From Ectocarpus siliculosus (taxonomy: Eukaryota > Sar > Phaeophyceae > Ectocarpales > Ectocarpaceae): 64,000 bases of DNA. The notes beneath the pieces are model-generated. The model had not been told where the DNA came from and did not search any database. It worked only from the letters and a program-made list of their open reading frames with translations. The position numbers were made by a program, and so were the translations under genes. Position 1 is the stretch's first letter. Every line of letters starts with the position of its first letter. The stretch covers positions 4,465,049 through 4,529,048 of the forward strand of contig FN649733.1 of assembly GCA_000310025.1 (NCBI GenBank), given 5' to 3'. Shown here piece by piece: positions 48,801 to 60,845 of this stretch.

Positions 48801-51800
48801 GGGTCTTGTGTCGATGCTCTCGCTCGGGAAACATTCCCGTCGCTCATCGCCCCCGATGCTTTTTCACGGTATAAAGTGTGCCGTGGCAGTTCTTGCCGTA
48901 TCGCCTTTCTGGCGATTGCCTTGTCGGAGTGCCATCCGAATGTAGCCGACTGCCATTCGATGCACATGTGTCCCCTTATATCCATTCGCCGGGTTGAAAG
49001 AATGAGTCGAATGCTTCCTAGCCGTTCCTGACCTTCGGACTTCAACATGTCGACCCATGGTCGAGAGGAAGGTATCATGTGCGATTCCATTGTGACCGAT
49101 GCATCCGTTGTGTATTCCAGTGCGAGGCGCTAAGGGGTTTGGTGGAACTGCCGTTGCCCTTCGAGCTGAGGAACTCGGAGCTGCCGGTGCAAGCCATCGC
49201 TGAGGCCGTCCGAGGAAGGGTATCCCACACACAGATGGAACACGCCTCCTGCGTCCGGAAGGAGGTGATTCACGCCCAATTACCGTCTTCTCTCCAACGT
49301 GCCCTTGTAGTCTAAAGCGACATGGCAAGGCAGGACTAGTTGCAGATCCGTGGGCACCGAGCCCTATTGTCGATAGTGGATAGGACCGGTTGCAATCGCA
49401 ACTGGGGCACCCCTCCAACGTTAGGAAGAAGGGAGTCCGCCAAAGCGAGCGGTGTACCCTAAACCCTAGCGCTTTCATCTACAAATGTCCCGCTGGCATC
49501 AAGCGCCTGCGTATCGTACAAGTGCTGTGGGACATGCTGCTGTTTGGCGACTTTGATGCCCAAGGAAATTTACGCCAGCGTGTCGTGCCCCGACCGATGC
49601 TGAGTGCGATCGGACGATGGGCGTCTGCCGACAGACAACAGCGTTCTCGTGGACACACGCAAGGGCACCCCCTGTGGGTCGTCACGGCGACAGCCATTGG
49701 ATTGGAGTTTAGCGTCATTTTCGTATGGAGCATGGTTTTTTGCCTCTTGAACGAAGTGGCAACTGTCACTCGTTGTTGCAGCTTTCGCCGCTCGAGCGGT
49801 GGCTGGCGGTTGCGTCTGTGTTGTCGTGTGATGGGTGTTGCCAATGCTTCTTGAACGTTGGGATCAGCATAGGCACTGATCGGTGTACAAGGTTGTCGCT
49901 GGGTGGTACTCACTTTGATTCCGCGGTTGAGCAGAACGGGTCTGCGATGTTTTTCGGCAACAGTCCCTGAAGCCCCGCTATGGTCTTGCGTACGAGGTAT
50001 TTGTGGCTCTGGCATCAGGTTTCCAGGCGATCTCTACGCATTCCGGCAATGATGGATGGATACCCAATCCGTGTTTCGCACCTTTCTATTTTCACTGTTC
50101 CTTTTGTTGTCGTTGCTGCCGTTGTTGCTGTCGTCGACGCAGGCGGCTGTCGCCCTTGCTCTCTGGCAGAATCAACATGCACCGCCTCACGCCGGAGGCT
50201 TTGGGGAGTCGAAAGAGGTGAAAAAACATCATGGGGTCTTTGTACAAAAGGAGTATGCGTTTTGTCTTCCCCTCGGTTGGAGTGCTTGTCTCATGCAGCT
50301 CTAAGCTCACATAAATTCACTTTGATATTTTTTCTGAGGCAGTCGTTTGCGTTGCGGTTCGTCCACCTTGATCTGCGACTTTCCTAGTGAGTAATGCTGC
50401 TTTCGTCTGTTCCGGGCTTGCGAATGGGCTGCATCACCTCAACAGCACCTTATCCGCTGTATCGGGGTGTGGCAACGTGCGCCAAACCTACTCAACCTCG
50501 CCCTCTTGATGTATCCCACGGTGTGGCTTCGCTAAGCCGCTACGCCCTACGCAGAAGCCAGCCTTTTGGATGCCTGTGCCTCTGTCGGTGTTTTGTTGTG
50601 GTTGTTCGTATTTCGACCTCTTCTTCTTCCAATAAACCATTAATTCTGTGCTCAGGTTTCGGAGGCAGGTGTCGTCAGCAGTCAACATTAGCCTACCTCG
50701 TATATACACAGCTCGATCCCCAGCAAGGAAAAATAGGGGCTTCGATTCGCCGTTCCCATCCCGTAGCAGCACCACATGCTGTCGTCGCCCATCTGTCTCC
50801 TGTTCCGATTGTGCCGCTGCGTTGCCCTATTCCCACCGGGCGGATGTTTTCAGACGAGAGCACAGAACTGGAGGGGCTTGGAGCACCTCCTTAAGGCCTT
50901 TGCGGAGAGGTTCGAACAGAGGGACTCGAAAAGCCCTGCTTCATCGGGGATGCGGTTGGGGATAGGGCACGATGAAGCCGGGTCCGGCGGTGGCAACCGC
51001 AAGTCTGCCCTGCTGCTGCCGAATTGGTTCGAGGATTCGACAGAGTATCGCTTGAAGAAAGCACTGGTGAGGGAGGGGAGAACTAATCGCCGCTGCTGTT
51101 GCTGTTGTTGGTGGTGATGGGCTGCCGAGGGCTTGCATGTTGTTGTAGTTGTTGTATATTGGTTAAAGTGGGTCTAAAGTGCCTGCTACCCTCTCAAGGT
51201 CATTGAATGAGCTCAGCGCCGGTCACATTATTATAGCAGCTCCCTCAGCAATGCTTAGGGTAAGACGAAGCCCGTCGACTCTCGTCGACCATGCTACATT
51301 CTGCCTGCCCCTCCATGAACAACTCCCTTTTTCCCGTCGTGGTTCACGCTACTCGTGTCAACTGTTCGTGCTGTGAACCACTCGTTTCACCTACTGGGCC
51401 ATCGGCAACACTCACTGAATTGAAGCATCCTCGACCCGCGGTGAAACGATTATATTAACAGATCTGGGCGGCCGCAAACATGCGCGCTCGAGATGGCTGT
51501 ACGCCGTTGGAGGTCCTGGATCTGCTGGTGGTGCTGTTGCGGGAGAATGACAACTGCGAGAACTCTCGGAGCGACGACTACTATGTGGCCCAGGCAATGC
51601 CAGATATCGCTCAGACTATCCGGAATTATCGAACCTTCCTGAGCCTACCGCGATCTAGCTTCACAACGATGAGAGCACCCCCGATATGGGACGTGGTGTA
51701 TGCCCTTATCCTCTGGCACGAGTACCGCTTCTCCGCTTCTTTACCGCGGGCATCTTATCTTGGCGACGATTTCACCTTTTCAGGCACTTCGTTCAGTCAT

Positions 51801-54800
51801 AAAATCGAACAATATGATGAGGTGCCGTGTTACAGGTGGCAGCACTGTGAATCTTTTGGATAGTTTTGTTTGAATGTCGCTCCATCCAGCTTTGAACAGC
51901 GTGGACTTCGCCTTTCAGGTTGGTCGATTCATCGTCGTAGTTATTGTTCTTGCCGATGCCTCAAATTCCAATAGTCGGGTTTTATGAACTTGGGATATGC
52001 CAGGACGGTTGCGTTTGTTCTCTGATTGCTTGTGCTTTTGCGATTGTGATTTGTGATTTGGAAACCAGGAGAAGACACTCCAGTACATTTGTAGTGCACG
52101 CTTGATCTGGTTTATTTCTTTGCATACGGCGCGTGTTCGGCTATGTGGGAATTCGCAGGTGCTGACCTCGCTAGGACAGGTTTCCACGACCCAGGAGGCT
52201 GGATTGCCGGCGTCCTCCGTGGCTGAGGCTATCTCACAGGTTGGATTTCTAGCACAGCAGTATCTCACAGTGGAAACGTTCTTGTTTCTTGGTCTCTTTT
52301 TGTTTACCATTGCGCTGAAAAAATGTCGAGCGTGCTTTTTGATCGAATCCTCTGGTGACTGGGATTATGCCAATCATTACAATCTCTCCCAGGCTCGGCT
52401 CTGGCTGGACCTCGACATGCTGGGTGTATCTTCCTCGGGGCACAAGGCGACCGCCAAGCCCGCGACTCGCACCACCAAGAGCCACAACGGCGTTGTAGCG
52501 GCTTGTGCTCTGCAGTGCCTCTGCCAGCTGGAGATGCTAAGGGGTGGCAGGTACTGTCAGGAAGATCAGTAGACGAGACATGCCGCTTGCTGCCAGGTGT
52601 GAAGGTTTTTGTTTCTCCCCCAACCTTCGTGTTTGTCTCTGCGCGTTGAACGTGTTTGCAAGCGTTTGGCGACGCATCAGATCAAGTCAGCAACGATTGA
52701 AATATGTGGACAACCTTATCCGCGGACCATGACAGCTCATTTACACTGATTTACCACGATGAGCTCCCCGATGATCTACCAGTAATTGCCAACGTTAGCG
52801 CTAGCAGCGGCTCGTTACATCCAGTGGCATTGACCCTAGTGTGCGGCATGCATCGCGGTGGTATGAAGATTCACGCCGGGTTGCTCGACGCTTGAGTTCA
52901 TGTCTTCCGCCACCCCGAGTGTCAATTGCCGGCAGACATTGGCTTCATCTATGCATGCGTGTTTTTGCTCTCCCGTCAAAACACCTCAGAGAGGCGTGCA
53001 CGAGCGACAACAGTCCTGATGTGGCCTAGCTCTACTCTATCTGGGGCATAAAAATTCTATGTTGTAATACCAATCGCTTGGGTCGCATCGCTTGCGTTGA
53101 GGCGATGGATAGCAGCGTTTTTAACTTGACATGCTTTCATCAGAGGTGGGTGCCCTATTGTCGTTCTTTTCGGTTTATGTTCGGTTAGTGTCTTTGTGCC
53201 GTCGTGCTTGTTCTTTTGCAGGCCCGAGGTAGATTACGAGGAGTACACGGAAGGGCGACACCCTACGAATGTGCGTATCGCGGCTGCTCAGAGCATCATC
53301 CACTTGTACCTCGCCTACGACAGCGGTGAGCACAAATTCGTGGCTGGTGCCATTCGACATGCCATATAGGAGTACATGGCAAGGCTGGTTCGCAGTCATT
53401 GTAAGTGGAGAGTTGGTAGTTGCCCGTTGAAGCACACACCACAGCGCAGGCGACGACACGACGGTTGCCGTTGTTCGGGTGTTGGTGTATTGGTTCTTGG
53501 CATGTCCTGTTGTTTTTCGCTGGCGATCGCTGACTGTTGTGTTCATGAGGTGTGGAGCGACAATAGAGTTGGTATCCATGCTCACACCATTGATAGTACC
53601 TGCATGGAACACACACACGTCTCGATCGTACCATCTTTCTAATAGTCGTTGTTTGTTGATTGCAGGGTTAGCAGAGGACGCGGAGGACGATGGAGAAGGG
53701 CTCTCATCGGCGCTGCTCTGGGTGTTGGACTTTGTGGAATCGGAGGAGCCCGCCGGAGACGGCAGGCCAAGATACTGGGCTGTTCGATGCCTTCTCGACG
53801 CGCTGGTGAGACTACCGACAAGAACATAGAATTAGGAGGAGCTGACGTAGTGAGGTACAGTACCATGATATGTGGTGTGTTGACATCATGATTGTGGTGC
53901 CGTGCTATGATCGAAGGGCTTTCACAATGCGCTTTGTCCATGTCTCTCGGAGATTTTGAGTTTCGAATAATTCCTGACCTTCGTCGACGCATTAACGGTA
54001 CTTGTTACGGAGCGACGAGTGTACGGTATCAGCATTTGACAGGGTGGCAAAGAGTCCTAATCTTGAGCGCCCAAAGGGAGAGGCTTGGTTCAAGAGTCAT
54101 ACTGGTGTCCCCCCCCATATGATTTTCTTGCAATTTTGGTGGCCCCGCAAAGTCCGCCGGTGGTACTTTTTGTTTTGAGGGTATCCCTCGTTCTATGTCG
54201 TCCACAGCAATTTATTCCAACCCTACCGCTTTGTCGCCTCTGTCCAAGCGCTCTGCTTGAGTTACCCAGAGTGTTACTCTGTTATTCGTTTTGTCACATT
54301 TGCGGCGAAAAGTGTTCAGCAATGCCTACCGATATCGGGGTTGTATGCTATGGCATAATGCGCCCCCGTCGCGTTTTTTTGTGGTGTCTAAATACGTGGT
54401 GTACTTTGAATTCCCCGCATCCTCTTTTAGGAGCGGCGCCCCCTCGTGGCGTCGCACCTCGCCCGCTTCCAGAGCGACGACTCGTTGCTGGGGGAATGCG
54501 ACCCCTGGGCGGAGATGGAGTTCTTCACACCACGGGGGCCGGGGAGGGCGGCCTATCGCCCGGACGGGCCTCTTCCGAAGGAGTTTCCAAGGGTGAGTGA
54601 CGTCGGGAGTGACGTCACGCCCAAGATGTCGGCGTCGTTTTTTCTGTAGCACCGCTTCGTGATATGGTAGGATTGATTTAAGCTCTCGACTAGTTTTCAA
54701 GTGGCTGGTACCAAGGTAGCAACGAACCGAGCCAAAGGGTCCCGTTTGTTGTTCTTTCTCGCCATCCTATTTTGCATGCCTGGGCCAACTTTTACTTTGG

Positions 54801-57800
54801 GGGGTTGCGGGAAAAACAAACGGCATTTGATTGGGTGCACGTGACGACAAATACTTCACGAAAACCACTCCAATCAGTTTCACGTACATTGCGTAACTTG
54901 ACGTAACAATGGTTTCACATTCCTGATGCTGGGTGACTCGACTCGACTCGCCATATGGGTGCCCTGCGTTCCGTCCCAGCCTAAAGTATTTGACGTAGTG
55001 TTCTGTTGCGGACCTATTTCGCCAACAACCAAAATGAATATGTTCTGACAATAATGGATGACCTCCACACGGCCAGCTTCTACACTCCCCCCCCGGCTGT
55101 TGCTTGATATTTCTGGTGGAAGATAGGCTGTTTGCTTGTGTTTCTCATAGACATGAAGCAAATACGCTACTCTCTTGCCATGGGAGGCACTTCCGTGCCA
55201 CAGAGAGAAGTTTCAGTGGATTTTGTAGCCCTTACTCACCCCCGGTCAGATGGCTCAACAATATATACGGTTTTCACCTGATCAGCCCATTTAATGGACA
55301 ACGCTTGCGCGTCGCTGGAAGTCAGCGCCCGTCATTGACTCTACCCTGGCCGTGGAGGCTTGGTCGCCGTGTCGGTGTTTTGAAGCGCCAACATTGTCTG
55401 TTTTCGATAACATCATGTGCGGTTCCAGTTTGATGTGACGTGACTACGACTTGCAACACGTTTGTTGTTGCGAAGTGCAGCTTTTCAGTCCGCTCTCACC
55501 GGACACAGCTTTTGCTCGGTCGTCGTGGCTTTTCTCTCATCTCCTCTGCGTGATTATTGAGAGGTCTTTTCCCCTACCCATGGTCTCGCACTGCTGTTGA
55601 AATTATTTTTCCAAAGGCGGCGGAAGCGGCCGAGCGGCTTTGGGCTCTGATGAATGAAGGGACAGCGTACGACCAGGCCCTCAGGCACCTCTGTTTCCAG
55701 GTATGTGACGGCACGGGACGATACCACAGGTTTTCGTTGTGCCATACATGCCTATTGTGGCATTTGGTGTGGCAAGATGTCGGTGTGGTACAGAATGGTG
55801 CGGGATGAGAGTACGTGATATCGCATCGGTTTGAAATGTGTTTTCGGAAAGCTTGGTACGCGGCAAACGAAACGACTGTAATGCTGCCATTGACGTCAAC
55901 GTGACTTTGGCCGTTTGGCACAGCCGCCCCCCCCCGGAGTGTTTTGGACGGGGGCGGTCTCAGAAGCGTGTCGTTCGTGGTGCTGCTGTGGTTTCCTCGA
56001 ACATGGAAACTGCCATAACGCCCGGAGTGAACACCCCCCGAGAACGAACGCCCCCCGGGGGTCTCGTTCACATGCTGGTCTTGAGAAAACGTCCCGGGTA
56101 CGTAGCGAACGGCCTGGGGTCGTTCGCGTTTGGGCTGTTGCAAGGAAACGCTCCCCGCGGACGAGCAGAAACCCAGTACAAGCGTAGGTGAGCTGCTCGA
56201 GGAGCGGAAGAACGCATGAGGCTCGATCGCTGCGCGAAATTGAGGGATGCGCAACCTGTCCCACTTGCTGCGCTGCTCGCCTGCAGTTTTGGCGTGTTTT
56301 AGGGTTGTCGGTGTTTCTGGTAGCTGGCGATATGGGTGTTCTGTGTGCTGGTCAAGAGGTGTGTGTGGTGTGCCGCCCGGAGCAGGTTTGTTGTTTGTCG
56401 CCCCCTTGGGCACCGTGTCAAGTTTGTACATTGACCCCGGTACGGAGCGTACCTCGGGGCGCCGTGCGACGAACCTGTTTTAATGGTCGCCCCCGGGGGT
56501 GGGCACTACAGGCTTTACCGCAACATCACGCGTTGAGTGGTGCTTAGGCGAGGCCTCGTCTTGACGAGTTCCAGATCTGGAGCGTAGACAAACACATGGC
56601 TGCATTCGTAGATTATTCTTCCTCTTGAATTGCAACCATTTTCCCCTGAACACTATCGAACATCGTTGCACGCGTCCCCCCCCCCCAAACTTGACACGAC
56701 CGTGTATAGAATATTGTCTGTGCCCCGCGAGCTACATCGATTCTGGCATTCCTCGCGTCCAACCCTATTGCGAAGAGCATATGTTTTCAAAAATTGGGAA
56801 CGTGGCGCCGCTTCAGTCCACGAAGCGCGGCACTGGTCACTGTCCTGCGTTGTTGAGTGAGTGGTGGTAGATGCTGCTCATGCCCGACGTCGTTGGCCCT
56901 CCGCTTGTCCGGCATGTGCGCGTGTTGGGAAGCATGGTGTGGAACGATGTCACAGGTCATCCCACGGGCCCGTGCCCGCGTCGTTTTTCTTGCGTTGGCC
57001 CCTCAACAGCTCACACAGCCGACGTGCTTTCTCTCAGAGAGCCCAGCGAACCCCAACAAACCAAAACGATTTTTTTTTCATGTTTACAAGGGCAGCGGAC
57101 GCGAGGGACGGTAGGCCCCCCGCGTCCTCCGCTTGAGATGTGCACACAAAACGGTAAGCGTGAGCTAGCAGTTACAGGCTTCACACGCAGTACCAAGTGG
57201 GACGGACGGTGGTTGAGGTTGTGTACATTCAGCAGAAAAATACTATGGTGCAGCTTCGAACGTGGCAGAAAGTCCTGACGTCCTGTCGTTGTATATTGCT
57301 CTTTGAAATTTCTGCAAAGCTACACAACGGGTAGACGTAAGTAGTTGCTTGTTTAGCTACTGTAGACGTGTTGCGCGTTCCGAGTTGTGCCATGACTTCA
57401 CGTTCCCTAACAAACACCGATAGAAAGTATCGTCCAATCACAGCAGCGGTTATTAAGAGTCTTGCCCGAAGAAGTCAGAGGTGCAGATGCAGGTGCAAAC
57501 ATGTGGTTTGGAGCGGTTTCGACGGCTTGGGCAGCCCATCCGGCTCTCTGCACCCGGAGACCTTGGCGGCGGCGTCTTGGGGAGAGATGACGCCGCGCGG
57601 GCGCCGCAGAGAGCGAGCCAGCCGCGCTCGTGGCATTGTCGTGTCGGTTTGAGAGTAGGCCTAATTCCGCCACTTCGCTGTGAGCGGCCGCTGCGAGGCC
57701 GCGGGGTGCTCGTTGAGCATGAGCTAACACTACCTAGCTCTTTGCGTATTTGTTTGAAGTATGTTTTATGTCGCACTTGCATGCGTTTGAGTTGAACCTT

Positions 57801-60800
57801 GCCCAAGTGGCACGATGTTCGACTGCCTTACCCCAATCGTACAATATGTACTTTGTCGCATGTGATCATCTCTTCGTGTCCATATGTTATTGGCGAAACG
57901 TTTGGTGTTCTTTCGCAGCTATGGGCAACGTGTGGATTGTGGTTCCGTGGACTATTCTCGACAGATAACACCCCGCGTTGCCCTTGTTTGGCTTGTGCTT
58001 TACGTTTGCCCTCGCGTGTTTGTTATAGCTCTGGCGAAATATCTGGGGCCTTGAAACACCTCCCTGCCTGGTAAACAACATTCCGGAGAAGTTAGAAGGC
58101 TGGAGGGAGAAGATGATTGTTGGAGAGTCTAAGAACCTCGCCAAAGATCACCGTGCGCGGAGTCGACTGGCTATGGACGGCATGGTTGATAAGGTGAGAT
58201 TTTTTTTCCGGCCGTCTTGCACTGGCGTGTCTTTGTGGGGTGGGGGAATCCTGTAGCCAATACCTTCTGTCGTGCGTTGTTCGATGACGACAACACAATG
58301 TACACAATGTATTGCCAACTTTTTTTCTCATTGAGGTTGTCACCGCGTGGTTCTCCGTTTCATATGCAGACATTCGTTCGCGTCGTGACAGGCAAGGTCT
58401 GTTTGGACAATGCAATACGCCACGCTGTCAGGTGCACCAAAGGCTTTCGCCAGAGACAATCGTTAAGCAGAATTCCGTTTTTTTTCGGGCACGTCTGTTT
58501 CATTATGTCGAGCAAAGATTCTTGTTCCCGCTCCCCACCACTTTGCTTGTTTGGGAAAATATGTATTCCAAGCGCGTGTTCGGTAGGGTGCGGGTACGCT
58601 CGGTAAGGTATTGAAATCTTACCGAAGCGTACCGAGAGTTTAGGCAAGGTATGGACATGTTACCGAAGCGTATCGAGATTTTGGGTAAGGTATTGAAATA
58701 CCATTACCGAAGTCGGTACCGGCACCCTCGGAATTTGAAGGATATACCGAGAATTTCGGTAAGGTATTGCAGTATTACCGAAGCTACCGAGATTTTTGGT
58801 ATACTACTAAAATATGACCGAAGCATACCGAGACGCTCGGTAGGGTACATACCGCCTGCATTTTCCGTTACCTCGATCGTACCTTGCCGAACGCACGCTT
58901 GGAACCATCGACGGCTGTGATGGTGTCGAGTGGCACGTCGCATACCTGCCCGAGCGAGCTGTAGACGATCGCTGGTGTAATCGTAGACACGCTGTTTCCC
59001 TGTGAGATCTCCACAACCTCTGGCGTCGGGACTTGCGATGAGGAACTGCCGCCAGAACCTGGGTCGGCACCGCTGGCAACCCCCTCGTGCTGAGAGGTTG
59101 CCTCGCTGCTCATGCGGGCTAGGTACATCTTTCACGTGTACCCAGACAGGCACGGTCTTGTGATGTTCGGTATGCAGCAGTTGTTAGTTCGGAATTCGGT
59201 ACAATAGGGTACAGCAGTTTGCAATCAATTCCTGTGGTAAGTGAAGAGAGTGACGTCACAATGTGTCGGTAGGGGTTAGATGGAGGTCTCCACAGGTACC
59301 GGCACCTCGGTATTTGTCAAGGGTGTACCGGCACCCTCGCTACCATATTTGTCAAGGGTATACCGAGAATTTCGGGAAGGTATTGAAATATTACCTGGGC
59401 ATACCGAGATTTTCGGTAAGGTATTAAAATATTTCCAAGCATACCCCGAACTCTCGGTAGGGTACATACCGCCGGTATTTACCGTCGGTATGCCTTGGTC
59501 AAGCAGCACCGAACACACCCTTGAAATTTTGTGGTGAACACTTGTCTCCCTTGTTCACTATTTGGGGACCGTCTACTCCGATGGAAACTACCCGAATATG
59601 ACCAGCTGATTATAACCTGCTGTCGACTTTGGATGAATCGCGAACAATCGTCAAGGTGATCTGAGTCTTTCCCTCAAATAAAATACTGACATGATGGAGA
59701 TTACAGGATCAAGCGGAGCACCGGTGGTGGTGAACGGATAGTACCTCCGTAGCTTCAAATAAGCCAACGAAGGCAAAGTCTACCCGAACTCCCGAACTCC
59801 GGCGATGCCAGCATTATAACGTGAAGGATCCCGTCGTTGGGGGACTGTTGTACAGGTAAAAGGGTGGGTGATGGGCCGGAACAAACGAAGGGAGTGGATT
59901 AACCGCGATTGGTGCGAATGGTACTACAGGGATCGAGATCGTCAGGTATGAACCCTAACGGTAGCAGAAATCGACTTGAGGGACGTTGTGTGTTTGTTTC
60001 TGTTGCGTAGGTTGCTCGTTTTGGCTCGATCGAATATCTACACCCTAATGAATTAATTCGAATATTGTAGCTTGTCTTGTGTTGCGAATTCTTGACACAT
60101 TGCTGGGCCCAGAAGGTTGTCACTCACATGGATACCCAGAGCGTTCAAATTTCGTCCAGTTCGGTGCGATGAAGACCTAAATGCCGCGGGTCGGAGGCAG
60201 AGGCATTCGGCATTGCCCCTGGAAGTTATTGACTGACGGTATTTCCCTTGGACATGGCAAGACATACACGCCTGACGTCCCTTGCGCGACCTTGGCATTG
60301 AGGCTGCAAAGTGCGAGCGAAACAGCAAACATGTCAATTTTTGCTTTTTTCTCGTCATCCTCGCAGAAATATATGTTGTTGCTGCAGTTCATGCCCAGGG
60401 CACCCTGTAGCGCGGGCCTAACCGGCCTGAAACGCCTTTGTAAGCTTCGTTCGAAGGCCTCCATACCTTCCTGAGCTACATACTGCTCAGCTACGAAGTA
60501 CTGCCGGGTTGCGCATGTACGTGTGCGGGGGGTTTCTTTTGTGTACATGCGCGGGGGGCTTCTTTTAATTCGGCCACGGTACGTGCTCATGCGGCACAGG
60601 CAAGGCTAGCCCTCAAGGTCAAGCGGAAAGGAGACGAAGAAGAAGAAGATATCACCGCCAACCCTTGGGACGGCCGTTATGGACCGGAACCTCCGGAAGA
60701 GATGGTGGGGCCGCAGGGACTGGGGGTGGGGGTGCACTCGGTTCAAGGAGTAGTTCAGTGGGAGGATGGCGGGAGCGAAGCAGCGGCGGGAGGCGGTGTA

Positions 60801-60845
60801 GGCCTCAAAAAGTTTCGGACGGTTGGTGGGGGCGGTGGGAGTTAG
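31653..60845 (+). CDS. TAF2: Transcription initiation factor TFIID subunit 2 (TAF2), 34 exons
   Basis: TAF2 is a TFIID core subunit that contacts promoter DNA around the initiator. Exons: 31653-31691, 32286-32435, 32841-32941, 33462-33553, 34281-34390, 35203-35349, 36112-36183, 37041-37162, 37887-38084, 38973-39180, 40052-40183, 40824-40912, 42119-42329, 42739-42873, 43740-43837, 44509-44704, 45065-45168, 45602-45707, 46434-46537, 46792-46894, 47355-47648, 48237-48335, 49121-49264, 50143-50217, 50854-51066, 51462-51593, 52159-52239, 52393-52550, 53222-53325, 53666-53805, 54431-54592, 55617-55700, 58029-58193, 60600-60845. All phases agree: 1,537 codons plus stop, against about 1,200 in human TAF2. 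The excess lies in low-complexity insertions. Landmarks are WFPCVD, a FLEDWLKADYPF helix, DFNTSPVLWVKV followed by DPQLEWMM, and HEAT-like exons. A linker exon between 34391 and 35202 may be missing. Confidence 0.92.
33730..33779 (+). repeat. (GGCCTT)n minisatellite in TAF2 intron 4
   Basis: About five imperfect hexamer units of GGCCTT/GACCTT followed by CCCTAACCTAACC, a telomere-like variant, within the intron between 33554 and 34280. Confidence 0.75.
36221..36262 (+). repeat. TTGATTTGA microsatellite in TAF2 intron 7
   Basis: Four or more units of (TTGATTTGA/TTGATTTGG) lie directly downstream of exon 7 (donor at 36184). Confidence 0.75.
43740..48335 (+). CDS. TAF2: TAF2 middle region (exons 15-22)
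   Basis: Exon 16 carries a Ser/Ala-rich insertion before TDTAFLL. Exon 17 gives FYHQWVTGQCLPYL. Exon 18 gives YHYKKKANVINLVVEQ, the strand that follows in TAF2. Exon 19 contains CHGPLTVEVWESD, exon 20 ends in a basic SKSRRRRR run, and exon 21 has a long Gly/Ala/Ser insertion then an acidic run before DFNTSPVLWVKV. Exon 22 continues DPQLEWMMSVRM and ends ESVEAQ. The order matches animal TAF2: a basic nuclear-signal-like patch, then the SPLLW-like strand, then the helix with a VVAQ-like end. A nuclear localisation role for the basic run is inferred. Confidence 0.88.
49121..58193 (+). CDS. TAF2: TAF2 C-terminal HEAT-like region (exons 23-33)
   Basis: Helical repeats characteristic of the TAF2 C-terminal half: CVRKE joins AAVALALWQN across exons 23-24. 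Exon 25 gives WRGLEHLLKAFAERFE. Exon 26 gives TPLEVLDLLVVLLRENDN then DDYYVAQ, continued by VLTSLGQ in exon 27. Exon 29 has VRIAAAQSIIHLYLAY, exon 30 YWAVRCLLDAL, exon 32 LWALMNEGTAYDQALRHL and exon 33 LWRNIWGLETPPCL. Between exons 26 and 27 the only donor preserving the alignment is GC (CAG then GCAATG at 51594). Exons are short and evenly spaced, with introns of about 150-2,300 bases. Confidence 0.87.
57649..57740 (+). repeat. Dispersed repeat, copy 2 (partner at 20031-20135)
   Basis: Shares GAGAGTAGGC, CCGCCACTTCGCT and CATGAGCTAA with the copy at 20031, in the same order and spacing, inside the TAF2 intron between exons 32 and 33. Confidence 0.5.
58585..58870. repeat. TACCGA hairpin repeat cluster A, in the last TAF2 intron
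   Basis: About five diverged units of 40-70 bases. Each pairs TTACCGAAG with CGGTAAGGTATTGAAAT, so TACCG and CGGTA arms face each other and single strands could fold into hairpins. The cluster ends CTCGGTAGGGTACATACCGCC at 58836-58856. Units differ by substitutions and short indels but keep the arms, which points to selection on, or copying through, the palindromic form. Confidence 0.75.
59290..59495. repeat. TACCGA hairpin repeat cluster B, in the last TAF2 intron
   Basis: Same repeat family as 58585-58870, about 430 bases downstream. It includes two tandem TACCGGCACC/TTTGTCAAGGG units (59297-59360), two GGTAAGGTATT-type units, and the same terminal block CTCGGTAGGGTACATACCGCC at 59453-59473. 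The shared terminal block in the same orientation suggests a duplicated array. Confidence 0.75.
60600..60845 (+). CDS. TAF2: TAF2 last exon with acidic and Gly-rich tail
   Basis: It follows a 2.4-kb intron that contains the TACCGA repeats. The exon begins after GCGGCACAG and reads ARLALKVKRKGDEEEEDI, then ANPWDGRYGPEPPEE, and ends in LKKFRTVGGGGGS and TAG at 60843-60845. The KVKRKGDEEEED stretch resembles a nuclear-signal plus acidic tail. The animal TAF2 C-terminus is a His/Lys-rich tail, so this end is lineage-specific. Its phase fits exon 33. Without transcripts, a further exon is possible only if the stop is skipped by splicing. Confidence 0.7.
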   Translation, partial: ARLALKVKRKGDEEEEDITANPWDGRYGPEPPEEMVGPQGLGVGVHSVQGVVQWEDGGSEAAAGGGVGLKKFRTVGGGGGS

